Below, piece after piece: positions 21,784 through 34,288 of a stretch of 64,000 nt of DNA. Under the pieces are notes generated by a model. That model was not told where the DNA came from and ran no database searches. It saw only the letters and a list, made by a program, of their open reading frames with translations. Both the position numbers and the translations under genes were made by a program. Origin of the DNA: Pinus tabuliformis (lineage: Eukaryota; Streptophyta; Pinopsida; Pinales; Pinaceae); NCBI GenBank assembly GCA_031772625.1, contig CM062819.1:1236201897-1236265896 (forward strand), read 5' to 3'. Position 1 is the stretch's first letter; each line of letters opens with the position of its first letter.

Positions 21784-23348
21784 GGTAAACACTACAAATA
21801 ATTGTTTGCATCTCAAACAAAGCAATGTTTGTGTTAATGTGAAAAAATAAATTTTTGTAATCTAATATTTTGGTTAATAATTAGGGTAACTTGGAAAATG
21901 TTGTGATTGAAGGAAATACATGAAACATAGTAGCGTTGATTGAAATAAATCGAATAATTCATTTAAATGAGAACTTTTTCAATTCAATTAAATACAAAAA
22001 ACTAGGGAGGGTGGGGAGAGAGTGAGAAGAAAAAATACAAGATTTCCATTAAAATAATACAAACACATACATAATATTTCAATGTATTATTCATCTTCCT
22101 GTAGCCTTTCATTTATTTTGGTCCATTTATACGAAACTATGTATTGACTTGCCCTTAGAGCTTCATCACTAGCCTTGACATACTAAGTTGCAATCTAAAT
22201 GCTTGAACCTTCACTATCGAGTAGTAGTTCAATCCCCTCACATTTTTCAATAAAAACATCATTGAAAACTTGACCATGAGATAAAACACGCCTTAAAATC
22301 TTATAATATTATGACAAATTCATCACAAAGAGACAAAATAGTTAACAACGTAGTTAATAAATGTAACATTTGGTTTTATAAGGAATCTACTTGTAAAAGC
22401 AACCATTGAGAAAGTCATAACGCCAAGAAGTGTTACACTTACGTAGCATCAAAAGAGTTTTAAGTTTGCTTGATTGGAGATTTATTTTTTATTTAAAAAT
22501 AATAATGTGATCTTGAAAAAAAACAATGCTCACTAGATTTTACAACTCTTGGGAATAATAATTAAAATAAATCATAAATACTTACATTCATAGCATATAC
22601 AAAACAAAACATGTTGTGACCCTTTATTCAAAGCAAGGTGGTAAGGCCGTAACCTCATGTGGTAAGGGCAAGGAAATTTAATTTAGCTCAAAAAATCAAA
22701 TCCTTGGTTTAAATTGAGTAACTTTGTCCCACTTTTAGCCCTCATTTCGTTCCTCTCTTGTGGAATTATAACCTCCCATGTTTTTATCTTTCTTTGTTTG
22801 CGTGTGGAAAGACATTTTCTTATTCTTAACCTTCAATATACAATATTGACATATTTCATTGTTTGGCCATCGACTATTCATCACACACACACACACACAT
22901 ATATTTGCCACTTATCAAATCAAAATTGGGGTGTTACAAGCCTTTATTAGACACTTGTCGAAAAAGTGACACCAAATATGTATCAGGAGCACCATAATCA
23001 TTACATAGGAGGATCATAATATAATAAAGAAGGTCAAATAAGCCCTATAAAATAAGAAACATGATAATAATTTGAATTACAATGGAGGAATTTAGGTGAG
23101 TGATAACTAACAACCAATTATTAACGTCATCAAAAGAATATGAGATTAGTGTAACCATTCAAGTTGAGCATTCACACTCTCTATCACCACTTGTGGGCAA
23201 TCCTTATTAATTGCAATTGTGATCTCTTACCTTGATCAACACTAAGATCTCGAGGATGAGCCCATCCCATGGATTCAAACAATGAGTATGAAAACAATTG
23301 TGCATGATATCCAATTAATCATAACATATTTATGCACAAATCATGAAC
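21784..23348. other. AT-rich spacer without a recognised gene
   Basis: No coding signal is visible on either strand. Contents include a (CA)n run at about 22881-22899 and a segment at 22612-22938 that begins TGTTGTGACCC and ends GGGTGTTACA. The last five bases (TGAAC, 23344-23348) form the target duplication of element B. Confidence 0.5.
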
Positions 23349-25373
23349 TGTAACACCCTCCTCCCACATCTACCCAAGTAACCAGCCAACCGGGGTAAAC
23401 ATGTGGCGAGAAGCTACTGCGATATGATTTGATCTCCTATGTGTCAGTTAAGGAAGTGGAATCGGCAGAACACATCACACAAACCTTCCACATCAGTAAC
23501 AAAACCCCCATGAGCCATCCCAACCACTAAGGTAACTAGCCCCTGGGTCCCACTGAGTTTTTAGACCATTAAACCCCCGAACACTTTCTTGATATGGACA
23601 AGGGTGCATCTGGGAGGCTCCAAACACCCCCACAACATGGGTATGCATGCGTCTAGGAACTTTTCTCCTCAGCCTGTGCCTACGACTCCGAGATTTTTGC
23701 CACTTTTTCAGGCCCAAAGGCCAGGTCACTGTCCATAACTCAATAACACTTTCAAAACTAAAAGATAACTACAGAATAATGATACAAATGCAATTACTTG
23801 AACAAGGACTTGACTGGACCCCTACTAGCCATGACATGCATTTCATAAACATGTCACAATTATGTAATCTACAGATTTAAACAATAGATCTAAGCATAGG
23901 GTTCTCATACTCATCTAATAATCACTAAGAAGCATTGATACCTCAACACATTAGCTTCAATTTCATCCATTAGGTCATAGATGCATTGTTCATTCATTTA
24001 TATGGAAAAACATGATGAGAGCCATACATAGCCACTATCACAATACATGTTCATAACCAACGTAATAGAAACAGAAATACCAAGGAAACAACAACCATAT
24101 AATCCACATATAAACCAGTATAATACTCATGAATTAACAAGGAGAAATAACCTCATATTAATGATGCAAAGGCCAACCAGGTTCGAGACTTCCACAAACC
24201 ACTCGACTGTAGACATGGTTGAGCCAAATCTCTCTTCAGTCGGACACCCTCGTACCATATTCCAAGCATGAATGTGGGATCTCATAAAACACATCAATCA
24301 AAACCATATAGGGCTTCCAAAGGCCAAACCACCTTAACCCATCAAACATTGATTCCACAAACCATCACCAGATTGGTCTCTACCCAAGCCTTCCACGACT
24401 CTAGAGTGTTTGTTCCAACCAAGGCTTCCAGGACTGGTAACTCAACCCATAGTTGTCATCGGGCTTCCAGAGCGTTTGTCTAACCAAGGCATCCAAGACT
24501 AGTAACTCAACCCACCAAGGGATTCCAGAGTGTTTTTCCAACCAAGGCTTCCATGACTAGTAACTAAACCCATGCTGTTAGAGAGCTTCCAAAGTGTTTG
24601 TCCAACCAAGGCTTCCAAGAACTAGTAACTAAACCTAAGTTAAAGGAAGCATGAGAACCAACCAAAAAAACAAAGAAATGAACCCACAGCACCATGGCTG
24701 TCTCGGAAATAGCAAGGATAGTCAAATCCACTATCAATCCAAGCAATCCTCCATGCTAATGACAAATCATGACCAATAAACCACATGCATATGCCATGCA
24801 TTCCAAAACTAGTGAGGAAAACATACATGCAACTCGGGAGCTGCACGCAAAACTTGTTGTAGTTATTGATCCCGATGTCTTCCTGCACTTTCCTACTCTT
24901 CCTTTGCCTTCTTGCTCCAAGCATCCAAGTATACCACACTCTCCAAGAGTGTTCCAAGAAAACTCCAAGTGTCTAAGAGTATGAGCGAGAGAATAGAATG
25001 AGAGCTCTAAAACTGAACTGCCAAAAGGTTACACTAACCAAGCCCTACCTATTGATCCTCATAAGACTTTTTATCAATGAAGCCTCTATTTTCTTCAATT
25101 TCCATTATTTTCCTTCATTTTCCTCCTCACATGCAACATGTGACCTTTCACCTCCCTTTTCTCCTAATTTCCATTATTTTCATAAATAAATGTGCCAAAA
25201 ATGCCATTTTGCCTTTCCAAAGCCTTTGCCAATTTCCTTTACATAATAACTGAAATGAACACCCACTAGGATGTTTTATCCAACATTCAGCTTGGAATAT
25301 GTGCCCCATGCACTTGGTCTTATTTTTGCCTTTATTAACTTTTACATGGAATTTTTTAACCGGGGTTGTTATA
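23349..25373 (-). repeat. Element B 3' LTR
   Basis: On the plus strand it begins TGTAACACCCTCCTCCC and ends GGGGTTGTTATA (TACA in the other copies). The purine tract on the minus strand abuts it at 25374. It includes about 560 bp near 23545-24125 that are missing from the 5' LTR. Confidence 0.88.
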
Positions 25374-25392
25374 GAACCCTCCCCCTTAGGGG
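25374..25392 (-). other. Element B polypurine tract
   Basis: The plus strand reads GAACCCTCCCCCTTAGGGG, so the sense strand has AAGGGGGAGGGTTC next to the LTR. The Gypsy-1 tract at 13968-13982 is nearly the same. Confidence 0.8.
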
Positions 25393-26700
25393 AACACCGT
25401 CCTCGGTGTTCAATGACACCTATAACCAGCAAGACCGCTGAAAACAAAACATACTGCCCATGTAGCTTTATAACACAACTCGTTGCAGTATTTACAATGA
25501 CCATATGCTAAAACATGAAAAACATACCATTTAATGGAGCTTTATAACACAACTCATTACGATATTTACAATAATAACCACATATACATACATACACATT
25601 TGCTTCACCCAACAAATAATCATATTGTTTATGGAGCTTTATAAATCCAACTCGATACAATTTACAATAATACACACATATACACATATGCACATTTTCT
25701 CAACCAACAAATAAAATGATATGATGCCTGCATCTGCAACAAGGGAATCTAGAGGCTCACACCTCCACCCTCAAAGTAATACTAGGATTCACCTCCTTCC
25801 CAGGAAGTCCAGAATCCACTGCAAGGTCAAATCTGCATCTAATGTTCAACGCTATAATCCTGCGCCACCGTACCCTCAGTGAACAATTACCAACTTATTG
25901 TTCTAGGGCACACTCCCAATGTGCATTTGATTCCATCTGGAAATGTTAATGACCAAAACAAATATATCCCTGACCTTCCCTTCTCTGCTACACAGTCCCT
26001 CGGGAAATTTGTTCACCCCCTTCCGTGCAATCACACACCTTCCAAGTTCCACTAGCACCCCCATCCTAGGCAGTCCATACCTCGGCAAGGTTTCCTCGCA
26101 TCAAAAGGTCCAAAAACCAAGGAATATCCCTGCCTTAAAACCATCATACCGATCATAGCATGTTCATGGAAATAAATGGACACTATTGGGTTCCAATGTC
26201 CCATAATGGCCCTACTCTTGAATGCTTTACCAACATACGACTGCTTGTTTCAATTCCTTTTGTTGTTGCTGCTAATGCTTGTCGTCAGTTTCGACCACCC
26301 AACTGGGCATTTCATGCTTTCCTGTACAAAGCACACAATTTCCATTAGACTCAAAACGAATTGAAATAAATTCAAATCATACCTCATCGATGGCCTATCA
26401 ATAAGGTACACTTGCAATCCTGTTCACTTCCTGTCACAACAAGTCAAACTAGCTCTTGACCAAACCATCATGAATAAACATATCACATCCGGTTAGCCCA
26501 AACTCAACCATCATAAATTAAAATCATGAATTGCATGAAATCATCATAAACCATAATCATAAATCACATGTACCCATCATAAGTCAGAATCATAGATCAC
26601 ATGCATAATAAAACTAAAATAAAATATTGATACTTATCCTTTAATCAATCCTTAGCTTCTACCTTTATCCTTATTCCGTACGCACACCAGATCGGTTGCC
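25393..26700 (-). other. Element B 3' interior, non-coding, with short tandem copies
   Basis: Three degraded copies of an 80-100-bp unit beginning GAGCTTTATAA occur at about 25462, 25538 and 25638; Gypsy-1 has two similar copies before its purine tract. From about 25740 to 26700 I see no domain and no match to gypsy pol in any frame. Confidence 0.6.
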
Positions 26701-26719
26701 GCACCCGACAAACACCCAA

Positions 26720-27510
26720 TGCCTTCTCCTCAACCATGTGCACATACACATACAACCACACACAACATACAACACCATGCAATACATGCACCTACACCTG
26801 ACATACCCCACATACATCTACACCTAGTGTACAACACAACACAATACATACTCCTACATTCGGTGTACACCACAACATAATACATACACCTACACCCGAT
26901 GTACAACATGGTACATATACGTGTACAAAGTACAACACAACGAATACACATGTCATGATACCACAACTACACAATGCACATACATAGTACCGCATGCCCG
27001 CAACACAACATGTATGCCATGCATACAATACTACATGTATACCAGTACCAAATGCACAACATGTACACAATGCCACATGCACAAAGCACCACCTACATAA
27101 CATGTGCACAACATCACATGTACACGACACCACCTGCACAATGTGTACACAACACCACGTCTACATCGCACCACCTGTATAACGTGTACATAACACCACA
27201 TGCACATGTACACAACACCATATGCACGCTATGTACACAACACCACTTGCACAGAGCACCACATGTACAACACGTACACATCACCACATGTTCACAACAC
27301 CACATGTACAATCATGCACACAACACCATATGTACATAGCACCGCATGTACAACATGCACACAACACCATATGTACATAACACCATCTATACCTAGCACT
27401 ACATATGTAATATACACAAAACACCATATATACACAGGCATACAACATCATATGAACACAATGCTACATATACAACATTACACATCACCATAGGTACAAT
27501 CATTGAGTAT
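26720..27510. repeat. Degenerate CACA/ATGTACA tandem-repeat tract
   Basis: About 800 bp consist of variants of CACAACACCATATGTACA and CATGTACAACATGCACAC in head-to-tail order, with periods of roughly 12 to 36 bp. Several long open frames on both strands here (His/Thr/Met-rich or Cys/Val-rich) come from the repeat and are not genes. Confidence 0.85.
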
Positions 27511-27839
27511 ACAACATGCACAACAATAGCACTGCACATCCAAAACCATACTGCCTCTACTAAGCAACCTTGCTTCTAGTGTCTTTCCACTATTCGTGCA
27601 TGTTCCAGCATGTTGGCAATCACATTGCTTTCATTCTGTTGTTGTATCCCTCAACATTACCTGTCCATAACATAAATATAGGCATAATACAATCATATAA
27701 TATCAATTCATACCCACATGATACTGACCTTGTAGATCTGTTAAGGTTACTCTTCCCATTTGATTCCTCATAAGACCAGGAACCTCTTCGTGCCATTCAC
27801 CTGCATAAGCAATCATTCCTCCACAAGAATGACCCCTGA

Positions 27840-28200
27840 CAACCTGTCGAACAGTGACAGAGATACATGGATACACACATACATATACATAAACATTAGC
27901 ATAAAACAACCATGATCCTGTCAGACAACGACATACATAAGCACATATATACATATAAACATTAGCATTAAACAACCATGATCCATGACGACCTTGTCAC
28001 ACATGACATACATACATACATACATACACGTATACACATATAAACATCAACATAATCATGATCCTATCAAACAACGACATACATACACACATATATACAT
28101 ATAAACATTAGCATTAAACAACCATGATCCATGATGACCCTGTCAGACATGACATACATACATACATATATAAACATCAACATAATCATGATCATAACAT
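27840..28200. repeat. Tandem repeat with about 146-bp period
   Basis: ATAAACATTAGCATTAAAC recurs at 27955 and 28101, and partial copies begin near 27890. Each unit also contains ACAACCATGATCC and (CATA)n runs. At least two full units and one partial unit are present. Confidence 0.8.
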
Positions 28201-29547
28201 AATTACCATATAACATAAGGTCAAGGTTAATAGAACTCCCTTTATCTATGCACACCATGCATAACATTGAGAATAATCGTTCCCAACATAAGCAAGACAT
28301 CTAACGCCTCATATCCATTTACTTCACCTTTATTGTCACCTTTCTCATGATTGTCCTGCCATTGTCCATTTACCCCAATGGACCCAACCAATCCAACTGA
28401 CTGTCATACTCTTGCCTTCAGTTGCCCTTATACATGCACAGAGCTTCATTACATGTTGGGTTTCATTCAGCTCTTCCCGAGCTCCATTAACTTTCCTCTT
28501 TTCCCAACCAATTCCCAAGAATCAAAACATAAAAGGCAAGAACAAGAAGCAAACAAGAGAAAACCATGAAAACCAATAGAAATATGACATCACAAACAAA
28601 GTGGCAAGGCCTTGCACCAGACACAATCAAAACCCATAAATCAAGCTCAAACAAATCACAAAATACCAAAGGCACAAAACTCCCAACAAACACCATGACT
28701 CAATCCCATGGGTTCCCAATGCCTCCAAGGGAAATTCAACCCAAGCCTTATTCCTTATTTCATGGCAGTCTCTTTTTCCATGTAATCCCTTGCATCATAC
28801 TACCAAAAACACACAACTCTCGGTGCATAAACATCATAATATACCAATTACCTTACCTTGTTGTGCCAAACAATTTGTCTTGTAGTTGAACACATTTGTG
28901 CCATCTCTCAAGGGACTCCAAATTCCCTTGATAGATCTAGCTATAACTAGACACCAACTGTTATACCTGTCAAATACATGTCCATGAATATATCACATAT
29001 CCACATAATTTCAGGCAAATTAGGGTTAAGAAGACTTCCTGTATGCAAAGCACTCATTCGTTTGGAATTGTGGTTCCAAACATATCCCAAAGGAATTCTC
29101 ACCCAATTCCTTCCTTTTACCTTTTTTCCTTGTTGCAATTGAGTCTTACTACATACTACCACATCACCCAACTATTAGTTATATAAACACATAAACTATT
29201 ACCTTGTCATGCTAACACCAAGCATGTTTCCTTGCAACTACTCACACATGTCGATCACATATTCAAAAGATCAAGACAACATATATATTAATTTGAAATC
29301 AACCTTTACCAAGTCTAACAACCATGTCATACTTCAACAATCAACTCACATACATCAGTCATAATACATAATGCTACAACTATCACCTACTTACACTCAA
29401 ATACATATCAACCGTCTCAACACATATGTGTTAGTACAACCATCTTAAAACAAGATCATTTCTTCATGCAATCTAACAGACACATACTCATATCATGCAA
29501 TTAATCAAACATTCAAACAGACTGTAAACGTACCATGTTAGATAATT
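28201..29547 (-). other. Element B interior, non-coding
   Basis: This is A/C-rich sequence with no conserved domain. The small frames at 28351-28569 and 28566-28889 are short and lack motifs. It ends at the CAACT duplication (29548-29552) of Gypsy-2. Confidence 0.5.
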
Positions 29548-29552
29548 CAACT

Positions 29553-31278
29553 TGTTAAGATTACGAGAAACTCTCCTAGGTTATAGCTCAGAGATGCCTA
29601 GTAACATATAAATTCAACTTGTTGTTGCAAATGGATGAATGGAAGGAATGATGCTTGTCCAAGCCAGATAACCACTTCTATTCTGTTTCACTCCAGACAT
29701 GCGTGAACACCCCCAGACTACAAGGCTTTAGACCACCAACTACTCACAGTTTAAGGATTGGGTGATTATGGAGAATACTGACCACACCAGCAGATGCACA
29801 AGACCATGTGATGGCCAGCTGCAACCAGTAAAGAAGTCTGCAAATCTAATCTCCTAATACACAGATAGGATGACAGCTCTCTGGCACTAGATGAATAGAA
29901 ACCTGAATAACTTATGCGATGATACATGCAAGTCTTTAACATAGAGATAGGATGACAGCTACTCTAATGCTAAAAATCAAGAGTTCAAGCATACAACATA
30001 TCAAGCACAGCTTAGAACAGAGGAGAAATGGAAAGTGAGAAATTAATAGCAAAAGAAGCTTGTATTAGCTGAAAATGAAGACAAGACGCTGCAAGTGTCA
30101 AAATAGTTACAGTCTCCAGAAGTTGAACCTTACATCAAAACATCAACCATCAACCCTGATTACATCTATTTTTTGGGTATATATAGAGTTTCATTACAAA
30201 GGCACTTGGCCAATTTAGGTATGGAGGGGTCTTAATTGACCACCAACTGCATTTAACTGCCTGATGGAGTCTCTACATGTGTTTGCTTGCTTTAGTAGAT
30301 GAATCTGATCTTTTCAGGTGCTCTGTTGTCCTCTCAGGCAGCTGGAGTGTTCGTATCAATGAAGTTCCTTAACTGCTAAATGTAGTTACATGCTCATGCT
30401 CTGTCCTTTTTCTCTTCGACCATACTATCTGTTAAATGTGGTTGTTGAGGAGCAACAGCAAATGGTACTGGAAGGCTGGTCACCTTCGTCCTTTGGGCAC
30501 ACGGAACGGTCAAGGGGCGTGGACTGCATAGCGAGTGGACAAGTTGGATGAAGGAGCAAGATTGGTCATCGGATCGGGAGGATAGATGGCGGAGATGACC
30601 TGGCGGAGGATATCGGAAGAAGCGGGAGCGGGATGAACGTGGGCCATTAGATCTTAGATGGACAGATCCAACGGTGATCGGGTGGCAAAGGTGCGCGACA
30701 GTTATCGGGTGGGAACGAAGGATTAAGTGGTAAGCAGTATCGTTCGCACCACCTTTGGGCGTTAAGCAGTAAAAGGATGAGGGCGTGTGATTCCATTTAG
30801 CACGTGACACGTAGCGGCAGAGGAGAGAGAAAAACCACTTTCCATCGCGCACTAACGTCCCATCGCTTTGTGGGCACGAAATGTGTGAAGGCCGTCTGAT
30901 CTTGGCGGAGCTAATCGGACGATGGAGAAGTGATTAGGTAAGGCGCTTCATTGGGCGCGACGGGAGTCGTCGGATCGGGTTTTTTGGTAATTTTGGGCCT
31001 TTACATATGGTGATGCGTGATTGCGATCAAATGGCATTGCAATATCACGTCGGCTGAAGCCGAGGGGCACGACCTTTACACACACATGGATGCGACTTGC
31101 GATAGCGATTAAACCTAGATCTGATAAAGGAATTAATCGTTTTTAGGACTGATGAAGGGAGAATGAGCGGGGCAAAGGAAAAAGGAGAAAGTGACCGTTA
31201 TGAGCTTCTTTTGAGCATAACCAAGGACCAAGCTCACTTCCGACCTTTAAAAATCAAAGATATGCAGTAGAGCTAACA
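29553..31278 (-). repeat. Gypsy-2 3' LTR
   Basis: On the plus strand it runs TGTTAAGATTACG...GAGCTAACA. It matches 37518-39241 throughout. The segment from about 30390 to 31100 is much richer in CpG than the rest of the window. Confidence 0.93.
30394..30852 (-). CDS. 152-codon open frame in Gypsy-2 3' LTR, unknown
   Basis: This frame begins MRDGKWFFSLLCRYVSR and ends SMVEEKKDRA. The 5' LTR has a homologous 208-codon frame at 38357-38983. It lies in the CpG-rich part of the LTR, in the sense direction. No known domain is recognised. It is rich in Ser, Pro, Arg and His, as expected of a GC-rich open stretch, so it may be a by-product of composition. Translation is not shown. Confidence 0.25.
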   Translation of the reverse strand: MRDGKWFFSLLCRYVSRAKWNHTPSSFYCLTPKGGANDTAYHLILRSHPITVAHLCHPITVGSVHLRSNGPRSSRSRFFRYPPPGHLRHLSSRSDDQSCSFIQLVHSLCSPRPLTVPCAQRTKVTSLPVPFAVAPQQPHLTDSMVEEKKDRA

Positions 31279-31456
31279 TTGGCTCCTTCTGGGGATGAGA
31301 TCCTCCCTGTGAGGTCTCAAGAACTGCAGACCGTTGCCTTTCCTTCAAAAACCAGATCAGCAAAAATTTCCTAGTGTTCCATTGGGCATGGAGTCTAATT
31401 TGGCCTACACTAAAACTGATAAGACAACATATTTACAACTTTAAGGCCTGAAGACC

Positions 31457-32308
31457 TTAAACAACATAACTTTTCAAAAATTGCCCATTAACTGGGCCAT
31501 CAAAAACTGTCTCTTCTTCCATACTTTGCAGCATGAAAGTATTGTTCCCTTGGATCTGAGTGATGACGAAAGGTCCAATCCATAGAGCATCAAACTTCCC
31601 ATGGTTGCCTTTCTTCTCTTTCAATGCATCCCACTTAAGAACCAAGTCTCCAACCTGAAAACTATCTGTCTTTGCCTTCCTGTCGAAGGCTTCCTTGATT
31701 CTTCCCTGATGTGCTGCAGACTTCTCAACTAGTTGTTCTCTGATTTGATGTACTTCTGCTAAATCAGTGATCCTTTTTGCCATGTCCTCTTCCTCATTCT
31801 GCTCTTCTTGCAAGAATTTTGCCACAGGGAGGGTTAACTGAATTGGGAACACAGCCTCAGTGCCATATACCAGCTTGAATGGAGAATTCCCTGTGGATTT
31901 CTTGGTGGTCACTCTGTCAGCCCACAGTGCATACTTGAGCTTAGAATCCCAATTCTTTTTGTTGTCTTCCAACAGCTTTTTAATTATCCTTATCAGGCTT
32001 TTGTTGGAAGATTCTGCTAGGCCATTGCCTTGAGGGTAATATGAGGTGGAATGAACCAGCTTAATGCCCATTGAGTCACACATGTCCACCAACTCTTTTG
32101 CCCTAAAGGTTGTTGCATTGTCTGTAACTACTTTATGTGGACAGCCAAACCTGGTGAAGATATTCTCTGTCAAGAACTTCATGACCGCATGATGATCAGC
32201 CTTTCTGGTAGGGATGGCCTCAATCCATTTAGTGAAGTAATCAGTGGCTACTAAGATCCATCTATGCTGGCCACTGGAATGTGGATTGATTTCCCCTATG
32301 AAATCCAA
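31457..32308 (-). CDS. pol: Gypsy-2 integrase segment (open, 283 codons)
   Basis: From 32308 the frame reads MDFIGEINPHSSGQHRWI, then VATDYFTKWIEA (first catalytic Asp), VVTDNATTFRAKEL (second Asp) and GNGLAESSNKSL (Glu). The spacing suits the D,D-E integrase core. The C-terminal part has FKLVYGTEAVFPIQL and a VGDLVLKWDALKEKKGNHGKF tail (plus strand 31560-31660; shown in short form), and ends SYVV with TAA at 31457. No chromodomain follows. The zinc-binding N-terminus lies in the previous open segment, separated by TAG codons. Integrase inserts the cDNA into the genome. This segment has no internal stop, but it is only part of a broken polyprotein. Confidence 0.9.
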   Translation of the reverse strand: MDFIGEINPHSSGQHRWILVATDYFTKWIEAIPTRKADHHAVMKFLTENIFTRFGCPHKVVTDNATTFRAKELVDMCDSMGIKLVHSTSYYPQGNGLAESSNKSLIRIIKKLLEDNKKNWDSKLKYALWADRVTTKKSTGNSPFKLVYGTEAVFPIQLTLPVAKFLQEEQNEEEDMAKRITDLAEVHQIREQLVEKSAAHQGRIKEAFDRKAKTDSFQVGDLVLKWDALKEKKGNHGKFDALWIGPFVITQIQGNNTFMLQSMEEETVFDGPVNGQFLKSYVV

Positions 32309-32386
32309 GCCCCACTACTGAAAAGGACCACTGGCATGAATAGGTTTCAAAGGCAAGGACTTCAACTACTACTTTCCCTCAAACCT

Positions 32387-34285
32387 CTAGCACCTATCAC
32401 AAGATTTAACAAATGAAAAGACATCAGAAAACAAAGTGGGCCAGTAATACCCAGCCCTGAGGATCTTGTGAGCTGTGGTCTTCCAATAGTGATGTCCTCC
32501 GCAAATGCTGGAATGAAACTGGTGCATGACCTCTATGGATTGTTCTTTGTCCAGACACCTTAGAAGGATTCCAGATGGGTCCCTCCAATAGAGCAGGTCT
32601 TCATGAATGCAGTACTTGGCTGCCCTGAGCTTGATGGTTCTGGCTTGGCTTGAACTTAGGCCTGAAGGGACTTCTAGCTTCATCAAAAATTGAACTATTG
32701 TGGAATACCATTCACAAGAAGCTAGATTTTCTGCCACTGATTGGCTCTGCCCCGATTCAGTTGTTTCTTCTGTCTGTCCATCTTCTGAGACTGTGCTTAT
32801 GAGATTTATGTCTAGCATCCTGCAGTTTTCTTCAGCCATTAATCTAGCAAGGCCCTGAGCTCTGACAAGCTTGGTGGGCTTCAATTCTATGTTGAATTTG
32901 ATCAGCTTTGCAATCCATTTAGCCCTTCTCCCATCAGCATCTGGATGTGTTAGGATATCTTTAACTGAAGCAGAGGGCACATATGCAATTACCTTGGAAT
33001 GCAGAATGTAAATTTTGAAAGCTTTCAAAGATTTGATAAGAGCATATGCCTGTTTTTCAATGATATCATACCTCAGCTCAGCATCCCTTAATGTTTTGCT
33101 GAAAAATGCCACTGGATGTTCTGAACCTTCCTCATCTGCTTGCAATAAAACTGTTGCAAGGGTGTCACCTGAAGCAAACGAAAATATATGGAATTCCTTG
33201 CTATAATCTGGGTTGATCAAAGTAGGAGCTTCCATAATGGCCCTTTTTATGGATTCAAAAGATCTTCTTGCTGCATCAGTCCATTTGATATCTGACCCCT
33301 TCTTCAACATGGAGGTGATGTGTTTTACAAGTTCTGCAAAATTTGGGATAAACCTCCTTACAAAATTTATCTTGCCCAGAAAGGACTGGATATCCTTCTT
33401 TGACCTTGGGACAGACAAGGTCTGTATTGCTTTTACTCTTTCTGGGTCAATTTTGACACCTGCAGTAGAAACAATGTGTCCTAACAACTTGCCTTCTTGT
33501 AGAGCAAACTGTGATTTTTTAGGATTGACTGATATCCCAAACCTTCTGCACTTCAGGAACACTTTCTTCAAATGCTGCAAATGGTCTTGATGGCTGCTGG
33601 AGTACACCGTTATATCATCTAGGTAGACAAGGACAAACTTATCCTTCTCCCCCACGAATGCTATATCCATGGCTCTCTGAAAGGTGGCTCCAGCATTCAT
33701 CAGCCCAAAAGGCATCTTGGAATACATAAAAGTGCCCCAAGGAGTGGTGAATGCAGTTTTTTCTTGGTCATTTGGATGTACAGCAACCTGGTTACATCCT
33801 GAAAATCCATCCAAGAAAGACATCACTTTGGCTCCTGAGACCTTCTGCAGCAAATGCTCCATCTTGGGTAGAGGATATTTGTCTTTCTTAGAGCATTTGT
33901 TTAAGTTTCTGAAATCAACGCAAAGCTTGATTTCTCCACTCTTTTTCCTCACTACCACTAAGTTGGCTACCCACTTTGAATATCTGATAGGGACTATGAT
34001 TTTGGCAGCCAATAACTTCTTGATTTCCTTTTCAATCAGAGGAAGGAGCAAAGGATTTATGGGTCTCAGCTTCTGCTTGAAAGGAATGGTGTCTTTTTCT
34101 AAAGGAATTTCATGTTGGATGATCTTCTTATCATAAGTTTTCAGGTCGCTATATTCCCAGGCAAAAACATCAGCAAATTGCTTCATTAAATTATAGTACT
34201 CAGAACTTTGGGCAGCGGACAAATGGGTGGACAAGTTTATATATCTTGGATGTTCATGACTCCCTATGTTGTGCTTATAGACCAC
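32387..34285 (-). CDS. pol: Gypsy-2 RT, RNase H and integrase zinc finger (open, 632 codons)
   Basis: RT starts near residue 65 (EIPLEKDTIPFKQKLRPINP), then KLCVDFRNLNKCSKKDKYPL, VMSFLDGFSGCNQV and the catalytic block FVLVYLDDITVYS at about residues 216-228. The connection GKINFVRRFIPNFAELV is followed by an RNase H domain (EFHIFSFASGDTLATVLLQ, PVAFFSKTLRDAE, WIAKLIKFNIELKP). In its first motif Ser/Phe stand around the place where an Asp is usual, so it may be degenerate. The end carries the integrase zinc finger (MHQFHSSICGGHH ... VKSCDRC). The YLDD motif is intact. A TAG at 32387 ends the segment. Confidence 0.92.
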   Translation of the reverse strand: MVYKHNIGSHEHPRYINLSTHLSAAQSSEYYNLMKQFADVFAWEYSDLKTYDKKIIQHEIPLEKDTIPFKQKLRPINPLLLPLIEKEIKKLLAAKIIVPIRYSKWVANLVVVRKKSGEIKLCVDFRNLNKCSKKDKYPLPKMEHLLQKVSGAKVMSFLDGFSGCNQVAVHPNDQEKTAFTTPWGTFMYSKMPFGLMNAGATFQRAMDIAFVGEKDKFVLVYLDDITVYSSSHQDHLQHLKKVFLKCRRFGISVNPKKSQFALQEGKLLGHIVSTAGVKIDPERVKAIQTLSVPRSKKDIQSFLGKINFVRRFIPNFAELVKHITSMLKKGSDIKWTDAARRSFESIKRAIMEAPTLINPDYSKEFHIFSFASGDTLATVLLQADEEGSEHPVAFFSKTLRDAELRYDIIEKQAYALIKSLKAFKIYILHSKVIAYVPSASVKDILTHPDADGRRAKWIAKLIKFNIELKPTKLVRAQGLARLMAEENCRMLDINLISTVSEDGQTEETTESGQSQSVAENLASCEWYSTIVQFLMKLEVPSGLSSSQARTIKLRAAKYCIHEDLLYWRDPSGILLRCLDKEQSIEVMHQFHSSICGGHHYWKTTAHKILRAGYYWPTLFSDVFSFVKSCDRC

Positions 34286-34288
34286 AGA

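Noticed and set aside
26720..27510. Long open frames (for example 26974-27339 and 26792-27139) as genes
   Set aside because: They arise from the CACA/ATGTACA repeat; composition is His/Thr/Met or Cys/Val/Met with no domain, and they exist on both strands at once.
27840..28200. CRISPR-like array
   Set aside because: The units are contiguous microsatellite-rich tandem repeats without unique spacers, in a plant-type genome.
28930..28975. LTR start with PBS (GACACCAACTGTTATACC)
   Set aside because: It vaguely resembles a minus-strand PBS and TGTTATACC start, but the PBS has several mismatches and no matching second LTR is present.
33015..34136. Plus-strand open frames opposite Gypsy-2 RT
   Set aside because: Antisense shadows of the 632-codon RT frame.
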